64,000 nucleotides of DNA from Mytilus californianus. Lineage: Eukaryota; Mollusca; Bivalvia; Mytilida; Mytilidae. The position numbers and the translations under genes were made by a program. Location: NCBI RefSeq assembly GCF_021869535.1, contig NW_026262668.1:22697732-22761731 (forward strand), written 5' to 3'. Below, one piece after another: positions 35,779-50,632 of the stretch (position 1 is the first letter of the stretch; each line of letters begins with the position of its first letter). The notes beneath the pieces were generated by a model. It saw only the letters and a list, made by a program, of their open reading frames with translations. It did not search any database and had not been told where the DNA came from.

Positions 35779-37104
35779 GGTATCCGGTCGTTCCGTCCCC
35801 AAACCGATCCGGCCCCAAGTCGATCCGGCCCACGTCGATCCGTCCCTACGTCGATCCGGCCCCATAATAAAATATGAATAAACTATATTGACTTTGGAGG
35901 ATTTTGTGACAAATTTTAACAGTATAAATGGAATTTGTAAAAAGTATCGTTGATGGATGAAAACAGGTAAGTTATTGGAGTACCAGTCAAAGAATTATTT
36001 TACATCGATACGAAAATGAGTGTGATTGTGTCTGTTTGTAAAGCAGCTTCAACATATTTTAATATGAAGTTATTTTCCATGATAACTTTGAATGTCATGG
36101 CGATTTTTATTTTATTTAATTCACACACAGAATAGCTAAATAAATATTTACAGTCCAATGGAACCTATAAAATTTAACTCATCATAATGACTTGTTTAAT
36201 CAAATCATTAGTCTATAATTGGTTTGTTTATTCAACAATTGTCTAATGAATGTGAACTAAGGTAATGCCACTCGTAATCACTTAATTCAATCAAATCCTG
36301 ATTGATTAAAGTTACGTAATCAACAAGGTCTTTATAGTTTGATCTTTTGTTTGGTGTTATGTGTTATAATAATTAATTGTATTTTTATTTAAGGTAACAT
36401 CAGCTAAAGGCTTCTATAATACATGTTTTTTATTTGTAATATCGAATATAGTCAATATATTTTTTTAAAGTTGACAATATTTTGAATAGTTGTGTGTAGA
36501 TAAAAAAAACAAGTTATATGAGTATCCATTATTCTTTATTGCAAGATAATAACAAAATGATTACACTGAATGCACATTTTCACTCTCTAAAATATAATAT
36601 CAGCATTACTATAATATAACAATAAATTCATACACACTAACAAACACACTATCTCTGACACTCACATAAATATATATAACTCTTAAATCATTTACACTAA
36701 CAGTTACACTGTCACTAACATAATATAAAAGGGGTCACACTTGCAGCACTACAATAACATATACAGTAACTATCATACGCAGTACGTATACATATATAAT
36801 ATATATCCATTAATCTTGAAAACTTGTAATGAAAACATAATCAACATAGTTGTTTTAAACTCATCTGAAGAAAATATTTGTCAAAGGCCAATTTTTTTTT
36901 ACCGCACACCTTTTACATTATAATAAAATTCATAAACATTTATGAATTACAATTAATATATATCTTTAGTTTTATTCCTTATAAATATATTTTTTTATTG
37001 GGACGGATCGACTTTAAATATGGGCCGGATCGACGTTGGGCCGGATCGACGTGGGACGGATCGACTTGGGCCGGATCGACGTGGGGCCGGATCGACATGA
37101 AAGC
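35779..37104. mobile_element. hAT-like element, unit 3 copy
   Basis: Same element as at 1965-3290 with the same CAAATAAT flanks. Confidence 0.75.
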
Positions 37105-37261
37105 CAAATAATTAATGTTGACGAAGTTGGCGAATAGAACATAAAAAAAATAAATGTAGGCGAACTTGGCTAAGTTTGTGAACATTACATATAAAATAAT
37201 GTTGGTGAATTTGGTGAACAATAATGATTTTGTAAAGGTTGGCGAACTTGGCAAACATTAA

Positions 37262-37603
37262 GGGACCGTGCAATATTTATCAGGCAGGTAGGACCAGTGC
37301 AAATTCTGGTTATGACAAAACACAGTTAATGTCATATACTGATTTGAGCCGTAAAAACTAAATGTCCTATGACATTCATGCAGAAAAAAAGTATTTGGTT
37401 GTTTGGTTTTTTACTGTCAAATTTAGGGATTTAATTAATAGGTAAGAAAAAGCTACAATTTTTAGTTTAAATAAATCTTCATGTCCTATGGTCACCAAAG
37501 GTGAAAAAGTGGAGACCCTTTGCCTGAAGTGGATGAAAAATATGTTTGTCCAACTATTGTTTAAGCACTAGTCCCACCTGCCTGATAAATATTGCACGGT
37601 CCC
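37262..37603. mobile_element. 342-bp Harbinger-like MITE, unit 3 copy
   Basis: Same insertion as 3448-3789, with the same TAA flanks and the same position in the satellite. Confidence 0.85.
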
Positions 37604-40600
37604 TAATAATTCGTAAAGGTTGGCGAAGTTGGCGAACAGTAATGATTTCGATAATGTTGGCGAAGTTGGCAATCAGTAATGATTTCGTAAAGGTTGGCGA
37701 AGTTGGCAAACTGTAATTATTTCATAAATGTTGTCGAACAGTGGCGAACTTGACGAACAGTAATGATTTCATAAATGTTGGCGAAGTTGGCGAACAGTAT
37801 AATGAATTCGTAAATGTTTGCAAAGTAAGCGAACTGGGCGAACAGTAAGTGTTGGCGACGTTGGCGAATAGTACTGGTTTCGTAAAGATTGGCAACGTTG
37901 GCGACATTGGCGAACAGTAAGGATTTCGTAAAGGTTGGCGACGTTGGCGAACAGTAATGATTTCGTAAAGGTTGGCGACGTTGGCGACGTTGGCAAACAG
38001 TAATGATTTCGTACATGTTGGCGAAGTTGGTGACGTTGGCAAACAGTAATGATTTCGTAAATGTTAGCGACGTTGGCGACGTAGGTGAACATTCACATAA
38101 TCCTGTACCAGAATGCAAATACAGTAACTATTGTTGTTATAAAGTAAATACATTTAAGTGAATGAAAATTACAACAAAGTGTGAATATAAAAATAAGGAG
38201 ATGTGGTATGATTGCCAATGAGACAGCTATCCACCAAAGTTCAAATGAAGTGGATGTAAGCAATTATAGGCAACCGTACGGCCTTCAACAATGAGAAAAA
38301 CCCATACCGTATGGTCGGCTAAAAAGGGCCCCGACTTGAAAAATCTGAAACATTTCAATTTGAAAACTAACGTCCTAATTTATAACAAAACAGTTTACGA
38401 AAAAAATATGACAGATCTGAAACATTTCAATTTGAAAACTAACGTCCTAATTTATAACAAAACAGTTTACGAAAAAAATATGACAGACATGAACCAACTG
38501 CAACCACTGAACCACAGGCTCCTGACTTGGAACAATCACTTAAAAAATGTGGTGGGGTTAACATGTTTGTGAGCGCTCTACCCTCCCCTAACCTGGGACA
38601 GTGGTGTAACAGTACAACATAAGAACAAACTATAAAAATCAGTTGAAAAAGGCTTAACTCATCAGATGGATACAAATAGAAATACATCTAACAAAAACAC
38701 AGAGTGGATGTGGACGGGTACTTATACATCCCAAAAACAAAAAAGACACTAAGTACAGATCTGAGAGTACTCTCAGTTACTGACAGCTTGTTCAAAGCCA
38801 ATACCAGCTAATGAAAAAAAAAAATCTTGTATCTAATACTTGTTTGTCTTGTTCTAAACAAAGCTTATGGTTACAAATACTGGATTATGTAAAACATATC
38901 TAAGTTGATTTAGTAATATAAATTTCAGCTTCAAATTGCAAACGTTGAAGACGTTGAATGAATGAATGATTGATATATGGTGAACGTTCAGCGACTAATA
39001 ATATGTGCATATTAAAGGCAATAAAGTCGAACGAATATGTACAAGAACATTTTACAGGCTGACAATTTAATAGTCCACAGCATCACAGTCTCCAGTTACT
39101 TACCCTGAGCAACCAAATTTTTGATTTTTCTCATAACATCATTGGACATAGCGAAAATGAAGAACACATCAATTTCAAAGTACATATTTGGTTTGATCGA
39201 TCGAGGATCAAACTCACGAACTCCCTAATATTCAAGATGAGCACACAGCTACGCAAATCACAGATGAAGTGTTCAAAACGCTTGAAAAGCCAAAAACAAC
39301 CAGTGCATAATATTGTTTCCAATGTTTTTTAAAAAGAATGTACAAAACAAACAATAATTCATAAATCGATTAAGTAAATTATGATATGAAAATTAAGCTG
39401 GATTTATTTAGGAATAAAGTGGGAAAAATTGTAAATTCGACCACGTAACCATCGTTTTTTTTTAATTCTATTATCAGGGAAAGCGTCTCCCGCGTGATTA
39501 TGTTGGCGTAAATATAAAAAAAGAGATGAGGGCGGGAGAAGAAGGGAAGCTGAGAGGTAGATGAATCCATGCTTGGTGGTGTTTAATTCATGCAAAACCA
39601 ATACATTTTGTCATAAATAAAATAAAGACTGCTGACGTGCAATAGTGTAATGTGCTATAGAATTGCCACGTGTTCAATACTCGAAACATGTAGGAATTTT
39701 CCAAACAATTCTAGAACTAGGGTGGGAATGATTGGCTAACAATAGATATATGGGAGGAGTAAGCAATCCAAATTACTGTTTTAACAGGTTAAGCGATAAA
39801 CTTCATCCATCAATCACTTATACTCATTTCAAATAATAAGTTGTTTTGTGCATAGAGGATAAATTGGAAGTGATAAACAATTAAAAATAGCGGTTAACCG
39901 ATAAAAATAACGGTTAACCGATATATAAATAGCGATTATCCGATAAACATAGTGGTTAACCAATAAAAAGCGGTAAACCGACATATAAATAGCGGTTAAC
40001 AGATAAAAATAGCGGTTAATCGATAAAAATACCTTTTGAACCAAATGGTACACCATACATCTAAAAACATATGATGTTTAGCGCAGTGAATATGCAAGTA
40101 TTTCCAAAATTTGGCAACAGCAAATTTTGAAAAGACTTATTTGTATTTCCTTGCCGATATTAAAGTACTGGCTACTGAGCTAGTGATTCCCTCGCGATCG
40201 GGACTAACAGTCCACTATCAGTGGTATCGACCCGGTGGAACCATACCAACTACCATTGACTTATCATAAGTGGTTCCCTTTACAATAACCTAAACACAAA
40301 CTTTAATTTGTAAATGTAACAGTTTCAAAGTTAATGAACCATGCTGAGGGGTGGAGCCATATAACCACCATGGAAAAGAGACTTGCAAATGCTAATACAT
40401 CTGCACACCAAATACCATTGACTTAAAATTAGTGGTTCATCTAAAACTGATCTAATCACAAACTTAAAATATAAACTGTGCAAAAATTTCAGTCAATAGA
40501 CCATTACTGAGGAGGCGAAGCCAAATAATTTCCATGGAAATGAGATGTGTCAATGCTAATCTGCATACCAAATATTATTGACCTTCAACTCGTGGTTCCC

Positions 40601-40685
40601 CTTAAACTCTTAAACTGACATAATCACAAACTAATACATGTAAAGTATGCAAAAAGTTTAAAAGTCAATAGACCATGACTTGGGC

Positions 40686-40694
40686 GGGGGGGGG
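40686..40694 (+). repeat. Poly-G tract, 9 G (unit 3)
   Basis: The same site as 6871 in unit 3, contracted to 9 G. Confidence 0.9.
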
Positions 40695-41724
40695 ATAATC
40701 TCAATTGAAATGAGATGTGCAAATGCTAATGCATCTACATAACACACATTATTGACCTACCACCAGTGGATCCTCTTAAACTGACCTTATCACAAACTGA
40801 TACATGTAAAGTAAGCAAAATGTTCAAAGTCAATAGACCACGATTGAGGAGACGGGGCTAAATAATCTCCATGGAAATGAGATGTTCCAATGCTAATACA
40901 ACTGCATTCCAAATAGCATTGACCTACCACTAGTGTTCCCCATAAACTGACCTAATCACAAACTATTAAATTGTTGACGCCGTCGGAAACAGCATACATA
41001 AGTCTCGCTTTTTTGACTCCATCAAGGCGAGACAAATTCCATATATAGACCTCATTTAGAACCGACAAATGAATGTCTGCACAATAATTATTTGCTATAG
41101 ATTATTGCCGTTCTTAGTCTTCAGTAATCAAGAAAAGATTTTTAAAGACCAGGGCCAGTATGCATAAAACATCTTATTAAACCTTAAGTGACCCTTAAAC
41201 TTAGATTTCACAAAGAATTAGATCTTCGCATGTACTCATCCGAGCATATATAATTTCAGAAGTACCGACCCAATGGTAGTAATACCATACACGGTACCAA
41301 TTTTACTGAACGATATGCGCATTTCGACAATAAATGTCTTCCGTGATGTTTAGGGCCAAAAGTTTTAAAAATCCAAAACTTATTGGAAAGATGAAGAGCA
41401 TGTAAACCAAAAATGACTGAACATTTGGACAAATTCAGGCAATGAATCAGATATTTGCATGAGGCAGATATATTCCTTTATCTGAAATTATTTCCAAAAT
41501 TTTGCAACAGCAAATTTTGAAAAGACATTAATTTTGTATTTTCTTGCCAATATCAAAGTACTGGCTACTGAACTAGTGAAAAAGTAATTACAGTAGGTGT
41601 AAAGTGATTAAGTAGATTAATGGCACACGACCTATGGCACAGGACCTGAAAAAAATATTATTTTCTCCTTTTTTTTTCACTTTTACATGCAATTGCATAA
41701 CCCTCCTCCTTTTTTAACCCGGGC

Positions 41725-42879
41725 TGGTACCTGTTTGGTTTCTGTCCCACTGTTTAGGAAGCAGTTGATGGTAAATAGCTGCTTGAATGGTACCTTTACC
41801 ACTTTGAAAGTGCCGTCCATATACCAACATTTGGACTTAGACAGTAATTGTAGTTACTGATCTGTGGCTAAGACTATATATCTTTGACCATTCTTTTTGA
41901 TATCAGCTTTCAGGAAGTTGTCCGGCAGGTAGTATTCTGCAAGATCGAAATCTAGGTGTTTTGGCTCAGGAGGACGATCTTTTTGACGTCTACGATTACA
42001 TTGTCTTTTTAAATTAGTGATGGCAGGACGACTTGCCTCCGGCAGGTTTACATTAGCATGTGTTGCTAGAATTGTCTTCACAATCTCTGATGATCTAGTA
42101 AAAGCATGGGCTGGTAATGCCGCTTGTGCCTTGACAGTTGATGAAATTGTGGCCGCAACCACTGAACCAGGTGTAGAAGGATGATTATGTGGTACTTTGC
42201 CTGGAACGAATTTGTCACTTATTTGGCTAACCGCTGCTGGACACCTGTTATTTTTACCTCTTACACTACACCACCACCAGGTCTTTTCATTTTGCTGCCT
42301 TTTAACAGTGAAAGAAAAATCATCACTAGAATAAAGCTTATGTTTACCACGTTTGGTACCTTGGTCTAATATCTTGTAAGTAATTGTGGCAGTTGTATCA
42401 ATGCCCTCCATAGGGTCGTCAACCGAGCTGTCAGACAGAGACCCTTCGTTGACTGGGACCGGAATAACAAACGAGCGATTGTTAATGTCAAATGTATCGT
42501 CTGCAGCATGGTCCGAGTCAGAGTTGTCTTCGGTTATGACTCTAGGTGGTGGTCGGCGTCTAACAATATAATGATCTGAATCTGAGTCACTGTCCCTGAA
42601 AAGTTTTGGTCTGCCAATAAGTATATCTGGCGAGCTTAACACCGGACCTGTGTCGGAGTCGTTGAAATGGGCTACAGGTATGGCCGGTCTCTGTGAGGCA
42701 ATATCATGATCTGATTCGAAATCACTGTATGCTACAAGACTTAGTGGTCTAGGTTGTTGCTCAGTTGGTAAGGGTTGGTCCACAATAAGGCAGTTAGAAC
42801 AACTCCAATCGATATCGGCCTTTGCTTTGGCCGCTTCTCTGTATGCATCTCTGGTAATGCCTGTGTGGCATGTACGATG
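41725..42879 (-). pseudogene. FLYWCH/MULE fragment, unit 3
   Basis: Same fragment and same in-frame TAA (41854-41856). It carries the Gly46 and Asn165 variants shared with unit 2, and a private Gly155 to Asp change just before the conserved Phe of the FLYWCH finger. Changes between units are mostly amino-acid-altering, as expected without constraint, though they are few. Confidence 0.85.
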
Positions 42880-44982
42880 CTGTTACAAAATATTCTAAAT
42901 TATTTTTGACTAAAGAATATATCACCATCATGCAAAACTCTGATTCCTTGCCCGAATTTGTATATACTTTGTGTCTTATGGTTTATAAGCTCTTCACTTT
43001 TAGCACGTTTTGGATTTAAAATATTTTGGCTTCATTTATTCTCGAGAAACGCATCTGGTGCAGTAAAATTGGTACCGTTAATGTCATTACTATCACTGGG
43101 TCAATACCGCTGCTGGTGGACTGTTAATCCTTTATCAGGAAGGAATCACAGTCAAGCCCAGTAGCCAGTACTTCGGTATTGGCATGAAAATACGGATAAA
43201 GTGTTTTCAAAATTTGCTGTTGCAAAATTTGGGAAATTATCTAAGATAAAATAATATATCTCCTTCGTGCAAAGCTCTAATTCCTTGCCCGACTTGTCAA
43301 TTTTTTTTGGGGGGTCATTTTTGCTTTATAACCTCGTTATTGTTTTAAAAACTTTTGGTTTTGCAAATATTTTGGCTTCATTCATTGTCGAAATGTGCAT
43401 CTGGTGCAGTAAAATTGGTACCGTTAATGTTTTTACTAACACTAGGTCGATACCTCTACTGGTGGACTGTTAGTCCTCGATGGAAACACTATCCCAGTAG
43501 CCAGTACTTTGGTAATGTCATGAAAATCATGCAAATACGGATATTTTGTTATAAAAAACATATCAAAGATACCAGGCTAATAATTTTGTACGACAGAGGC
43601 GCGTTTTGTCTACAAGACTCATCAATAACGCTCGAAGTTAAAAAGCCAAATTAAGTACGATGCCGAAGAGCTTTGAGGACCCCAAAATTCGAAAGGTTTT
43701 GCCAAATACAGCTAAGGTGATCTATTTCTGGGGTCGAAATTTCATAGTATTTCGAACAATTGAAAGTTTTATAAACAGTTAATATATAAATATGACCATA
43801 TCAATTATATATCATGTCAACACAGAAGTGCTGAATACTTTTATGGTGAAAATTTTAAAATTATTTTGGATTAGGGAATATATCACCCTCATGCAAAGCT
43901 TTGATTCATTTCCCGACTTTAGCTATACTATCTGTCTCTAATGGTTAATAATCTCTTCACATTTTGAATAAGTTTGGTTTTTCAAATATTTTGGCCTTGA
44001 TGATCAAGGAAGAGACATTTATTGTTAGTTCCCGATCGCGAGAGTATCACTAGCCCATGCAGTATCCAGTACTTCAGCACTGGCATGAGAATACGGATAT
44101 TGTGTTTTTAAAATTTGCAGTCGCAAAATTTTTGATATTATTTAAGATGAAGGTATATATCTCCCACATACAAAGCTCTGATTCCTTGTCGGGCTTTTAT
44201 ATTTTATGTCATTTTTGGTTTATAGGCTGTTCATTTTTTTAATAAGCTTTTGAAATTGAAAGTTTTTGGCTTCGGGCATTACTGAAGACATGCATTGTCG
44301 AAATGCGTATCTGGTGTAGTATAATTTGTACCGTTAATGTTGTACTACAACAAAGTCGAAAACTTTGCTGATGGACTGTTAGTCCCCGAGGTTATCACTA
44401 ACCCAGTAAAAAGTAAAATCACAAAAATACCGAACTTCGGTGAAAATTCAAAACGGAAAGTCCCTAATCAAATGGCAAAATCAAAAGCTCAAACACATCA
44501 AACGAATGGATAACAACTGTCATATTCCTGACTTGGTACAGGCATTTTCTAATGTAGAAAATGGTGGATTAAACCTGGTTTTATAGTTAGCTAAACCTCT
44601 CATTTGTATGACAGTCTCATAAAATTCCATTATATTGACAATGATGTGTGAACAAAACAAAGAGACATAAAAGGTAAAAATGTCAAAATAGGGGTACAAC
44701 AGTCAAAATTGTATTATAATCTTAATCACTATGAAAACAAAAAAATATGTAACAAATAAACACAAAAAGACATATAGACAAAGCACATAAGCAAAAATGA
44801 AAGACAAGAATACAAAAATTTACCATAGCACAATGACACAATGACGGGATGTATAAGTACCGAGCCACGTCAAATGAATAACCCAAAAAATAGACTAAAC
44901 AGTAAAAGTAATATTCAAAAAGACAAATACAAGAATACTATAACACGTTATTAAGATGATAAGCAACGTCAGTACCCAGAAT

Positions 44983-45138
44983 CTATACTTCAAGACCATC
45001 GTGTTTTATTTGTGAATTTGATACGGAATATTTATCAACAAGGTCTTGGTACCTTCCGATGAACTTTTTAAGAAAAATAACGAGACGTTCTTTGACATAC
45101 TCCTGGTTCATCAACTTTCTGCTCAGACACTGGTAACG
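44983..45138 (-). pseudogene. Reverse-transcriptase C-terminal tail, unit 3
   Basis: Same 51-codon fragment and truncation as at 11172-11327. Confidence 0.55.
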
Positions 45139-46128
45139 TAAGCCAGTACTTCGGTACTGGCATGAAAATATGGATAATGTGTTATTAAAATTTGTGGTTT
45201 TAGTAACAGTAACACACTTTTGGAAATTATTTTAGGAATATACCTCCCTCATGCAAAACTCTGGTTCCTTGTCTGGCTTTGGGTATAAGTTTTGTCTTTT
45301 TGTGTATATAAGCTCATAAGTTTTAGATTTTCAAAATATATTGGCCTCAAGCATCACCCAAGGGACATTTATTGAAAAGCACATATGGTGCAGTAAAATT
45401 GGTAGCGTTAGAATTCTTTGTAATAATAATTCATGAACTAAAATCTAGACACACCAAGGACCAAGTAAATCTTGAACTAGTTCAGTCGTTTAAGGGGTTA
45501 AGGCCTTTGAAACAAAATAAAAAATAAGATAACCGATTTGATCCTTTAAAATATTTTTTACAATCATCAAAAACAACTTTGATTGGCTCATTATCGATGC
45601 TCACGATTGTCTCTTTGGTATAGTCTTAAATGGGAAAACAGTAAATGTCTTGTAGACATTTCACAAAATTGTGTTTTGCAGCTTTCTTCACAATCAGGGG
45701 AGAAGCGGTGAAAATCTTATAGTTCACCCGTGAGGCATGTATTTGATCTTTAATGAAACCATGTAATGAGTTCTTTGTATATTAAAGGAGAAAGGGAAAT
45801 AAACGTTGATATCAATACCCAAAAAGCAAATGTTAATAATGCAAATGCAAATGATGTTCTGAACTTTCTGTAACTAATCACATCTTTTATTTTATTATAT
45901 GCCTAAAATTCAAATTTGTGTCCAATCTTAAAATCACATTTATATGATAAAAGCCAGCATGCTATCATGATGAGATTCCATCTGGACCCAAAGTATTTCG
46001 TAAAATGAATATTTGTGTAACCATGACCTTAACCTTTTAACATTTTGACTGGAAATTCAACCAGCTGTATATATAAAAATAAGAAGATGTGGTACGATTG
46101 CCAAAGAGACAACTCTCCACCAGAGATC

Positions 46129-48810
46129 AATAAAATGCTCCGCAGGGCGCAGCTTGATACGACCGCAGAGGTCGAACCCTGAACAGTTGGGCAAGTATGG
46201 ACACAACATTCAAGCTTGATACAGCTCTGAATTTGGATTGTGATTAAATATTTGACACAGCATAGGTTTCTGACACAGAATGAATGTGGTCTAAGAACTT
46301 AAAATTTTAAATTGAACATTCACCTATTATGGTCCAATATCCAAAATCTAAATACATGGTTAGATTCAGCATATCAAAGAACCCCAAGAATTCAATTTTT
46401 GATGAAATCAAACAAAGTTTAATTTTGGACCCTTTTCACCTCAATGTGGACAAAGTTGATAATGGGGCCCAAAAATCAAAAATCTAAATACATGGTTAGA
46501 TTCAGCATATCAAAGAACCCCATATATTCAATTTTTGTTGAAATCAAACAAAGTTTAATTTTGGACCCTGATTTGGACCAACTTGAAAACTGGGCCCATA
46601 ATCAAAAATCTAAATACATGTTTAGATTCAGCATATCAAAGAACCCTAAGAATTCAATTTTTGTTAAAATCAAACTAAGTTAAATTTTGGACCCTTTGGA
46701 CCTTAATGTAGACCAATTTGAAAACGGAACTAAAAATTAAGAATCTAAATACACGGTTAGATTCGGCATATCAAAGAACCCCAATATTTCAATTTTTGAT
46801 GAAATCAAACAAAGTTTAATTTTGGACCCTTTGGACCTCAATGTGGACCAATTTAAAAACGGGGCCCAAAATCCAAAAAACTTAATACACGGTTAGAATC
46901 AGCATATTAAAGAACCCCATATATTCAATTTTTGTTGAAATCAAACAAAGTTTAATTTTGGACCCCGATTTGGACCAACTTGAAAACTGGGCCCATAATC
47001 AAAAATCTAAATACATGTTTAGATTCAGCATATCAAAGAACCCTAAGAATTCAATTTTTGTTAAAATCAAACTGAGTTAAATTTTGGACCCTTTGGACCT
47101 TAATGTAGACCAATTTGAAAACGGAACCAAAAATTACGAATCTAAATACACGGCTAGATTCGGCATATCAAAGAACCCCAATATTTCAATTTTTGATGAA
47201 ATCAAACAAAGTTTAATTTTGGACCCTTTGGACCTCAATGTGGACCAATTTAAAAACGGGGCCCAAAATCCAAAAACTTAATACACGGTTAGAATCAGCA
47301 TATTAAAGAACCCAAAGAATTCAAGAATAAAACCCCATTGAAATTGGTCAAGAAATAAGCAATTTATACGAAGTATCTTCTTTTGCACAATACTGTGCAA
47401 TTGAATATTTCTTGCTATTGCGCAATACTGTACAATTGACAATTTCTTGCTATTGTGCAATATTGTGCTATTGGATATTTCTTGCTATTGCACAATACTG
47501 TGCAATTGAAGAGTTCTTGCTATTGCGCAATACTGTGCAATTGAAGATTTCTTGCTATTGTGCAATACTGTGCAATTGAAAATTTCTTGCTATTGCACAA
47601 TACTTATTATATAATAATTTACACATCCTGTTTGGTGAGTATCTCCTACCATATCATTATTATTTGCTTTTAAATATAAAACAGAAATAACCAACTTAAA
47701 ATGGAAAATTTTAAAAGAAAAAAAAAAAGGAAAAACAGAAAAAAAGGAAAAAAAAAAAAAAATCCCCCCCCCCAAATTTTTTGAACCCCCTTATGATTCA
47801 TCACCCCAAAACTCAATCCCAGCCTTCCCTTTGTGGTATGGTACCTTGCAGTACAATTTCAGAGAGATCCATACACTTGAACACAAGTTATTGTCTGGAA
47901 ACTAGAAAAATGCTTATTTTTTGCCCCTTTTTGGCCCCTTATTCCTAAACATTTGAAGCAATTACCCCCAAACTCAATTCCAGCTTTCCCTTTGTGATAT
48001 GGAACCTTGTAGTACAATATCAGAAAGATCCATACACTTACACACAAGTTATTATCATGAAACTAGAAAAATGCTTGTTTTTTGCCCCTTTTTTGGCCCC
48101 TTATTCCTAATATTTTGAGGCAATTACCCCCAAAATCAATCCCAGCATTCACTGTGTGATATGGAACCTTGTGGTACAATTTCAATGAGATCCATACACT
48201 TGAACACAAGTTATTGTCTGGAAACTAGAAAAATGCTTATTTTTTGCCCCTTTTTGGCCCCTTATTCCTAAACGTTTTGGGCAATTACCCCCAAACTCAA
48301 TTCCAGCTTTCCCTTTGTGATTTGGAACCTTGTAGTACAATTTCAGAAAGATCCATACACTTACACACAAGTTATTGTCATGAAACTAGAAAAATGCTTG
48401 TTTTTTGCCCCTTTTTTGGCCCCTAATTCCTAATGATTTGAGGCAATTACCCCCCAAAATCAATCCCAGCATTTCCTGTGTGATATGGAACCTTGTAGTA
48501 CAATGTCAGAGAGATCCATACACTAACACACAAGTTATGTCTGGAAGTTACAAAAATGCTTATTTTTGGCCCCTTTTTGGCCCCTAATTCCTTAACTGTT
48601 GGTACTATAACCCCCAAAATCAATCCCAAACTTCCTTTTGTGGTATTGAACCTTATGGTAAAATTTCATAGAGATCCATTCACTTAAACTAAAGTTAGAG
48701 TGCGAAAACCAATGTGTCTTCGGACGACGCCGGACGACGCCAGACGACGACGACGACGACGACGCCAACGTCATACCAATATACGACCGCAAAAATTTTT
48801 GCGGTCGTAT
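46129..48810. mobile_element. 2.7-kb tandem-array element, unit 3
   Basis: Same as 12318-14997, with homopolymer length changes near 47717-47773. Confidence 0.7.
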
Positions 48811-50632
48811 AAAAATGACATAGAAGTTAACAACTACGGCCTTCAACAATGAGCAAAACCCATACCGCATAGTAAGCTATAAAAGGCCCCTTAATGACAA
48901 ATGTAAAACAATTCAATTGAGAAAACTAACGGCCTGATTTATGTACAAAACAATGAAGGAAAAACAAATATGATATACAGCAACAAACGACAACCACTGA
49001 ATTACAGGCTCCTGACTTGGGACAGTCACATACAGAATGTGCCGGGGATAATCTAGTTTGAAAACGCCAACCCTCCCCTAACCTGGGATGGCGGTGTAAC
49101 AGTACAACATACAACTGTGTCCTTTCATCTATAGGTTTCATTAAATTCCAACAAGTGTACCTATGGTAATTGCAAGGAAAAAGCAAATTGCACTTCTTTT
49201 TTTCATATTTTCAGTCTATTTTTTTTTAAAGGACCATTATGAAGAAATGTAAATAATTGAAACATAAAGAATTGTACATATGATATTTAATATTACTAAA
49301 TATAAATCATTTTATGGTATACTAAAATGAAGTTTCCCTCAAGAAATTTTAAACGACAGATAAAATTGTTTTGTAAAACTATATTAAAGCGATTCACATA
49401 CATAAGAAATATTGTAAAAATTAACAACTTCTAAAACATAAAACACATACTTAAATCATAAAAATATGAGATGCTGTTTAAAACGTTACATCTTATAAAA
49501 ACATTTGGATTTATATTATATACAAAATCTTAATCAAAAGCAATAGGTTCACATAGAGTTTAAACAAATAAATAAGAGCTCACAACAAAATGAAAACGAT
49601 TCTGTGGAAATACATTTACACACGTCAGAATATCTTAGCATATATCTCTAATACATTACTTGACATGTACATTGATAGGATATAAAGAATATTCACCTCT
49701 ATGTTACTGTACTATGATGTTTGCGATATCAAATGTAAGAGACGAAGCCTTAAAAAATATCGATATAGCACAAGTGACATCAGGGTTTTGATTTGATTTC
49801 ATGAAACTTTAACCCAAATAATATATTTGTCACTATGTACCCCCAAACTTCATCTATAATCCTTACAAAATATTTCCACTGAATGTTTTAAATTTCCATT
49901 TCAAACGTGTATGGTGAATGGTGAACGTTACAGTATATATTGTAATATTTATCTTTACCAAGTGTGAAAGGGTATTGTGTATTATTGTACTTCATGTTAA
50001 AATGCCAGATTTTGATTGGTTAATACGAGGGTGACAATTTGTTCTATCCCATGGCAAATACTCTATTACCCTTCACGGAGACACTTGATCAAGTGTGCGC
50101 TTTAATTAAATACGGATGATTGTTATGTACACGATGTCATAGTTTATTACTCTGAATTTGAAATTTAATAGACAATAATAACAGAAAGCTCAATTTAATA
50201 ATTAAATTAAACAAGCATTCTGAGAGTATTGCATGGCAATACATAGTCCCCTACAGGTTAAAATTTCATTGTACTGTAACAAAATGCTAACTTGTTCTAT
50301 AATTTGTCATGGTGTTAACTTTATAACAAATATCGTCAATATCTTCAAGCATGATGAAAAAAAAAGTGTAGAAAACTGATTATTAGTGAATTTTCTATGT
50401 CCAAGGACCATAACTCTGCATAAAATCATCAGACCGGAACAAAATTCGAACTTGATCTGTAACTTGTCATGATACAACTATATACCAATTATCAAATCAA
50501 TATTTTCAAGCATGATGAAAAAAAGAGAGGTGAAAGATACCAAAGGGACATTCAAACTCATAAGTCGAAAATAAACTGACAATGCCATGGCTAAAAAAGA
50601 CAAGCATTCTGAGAGTATTGCATGGCAATACA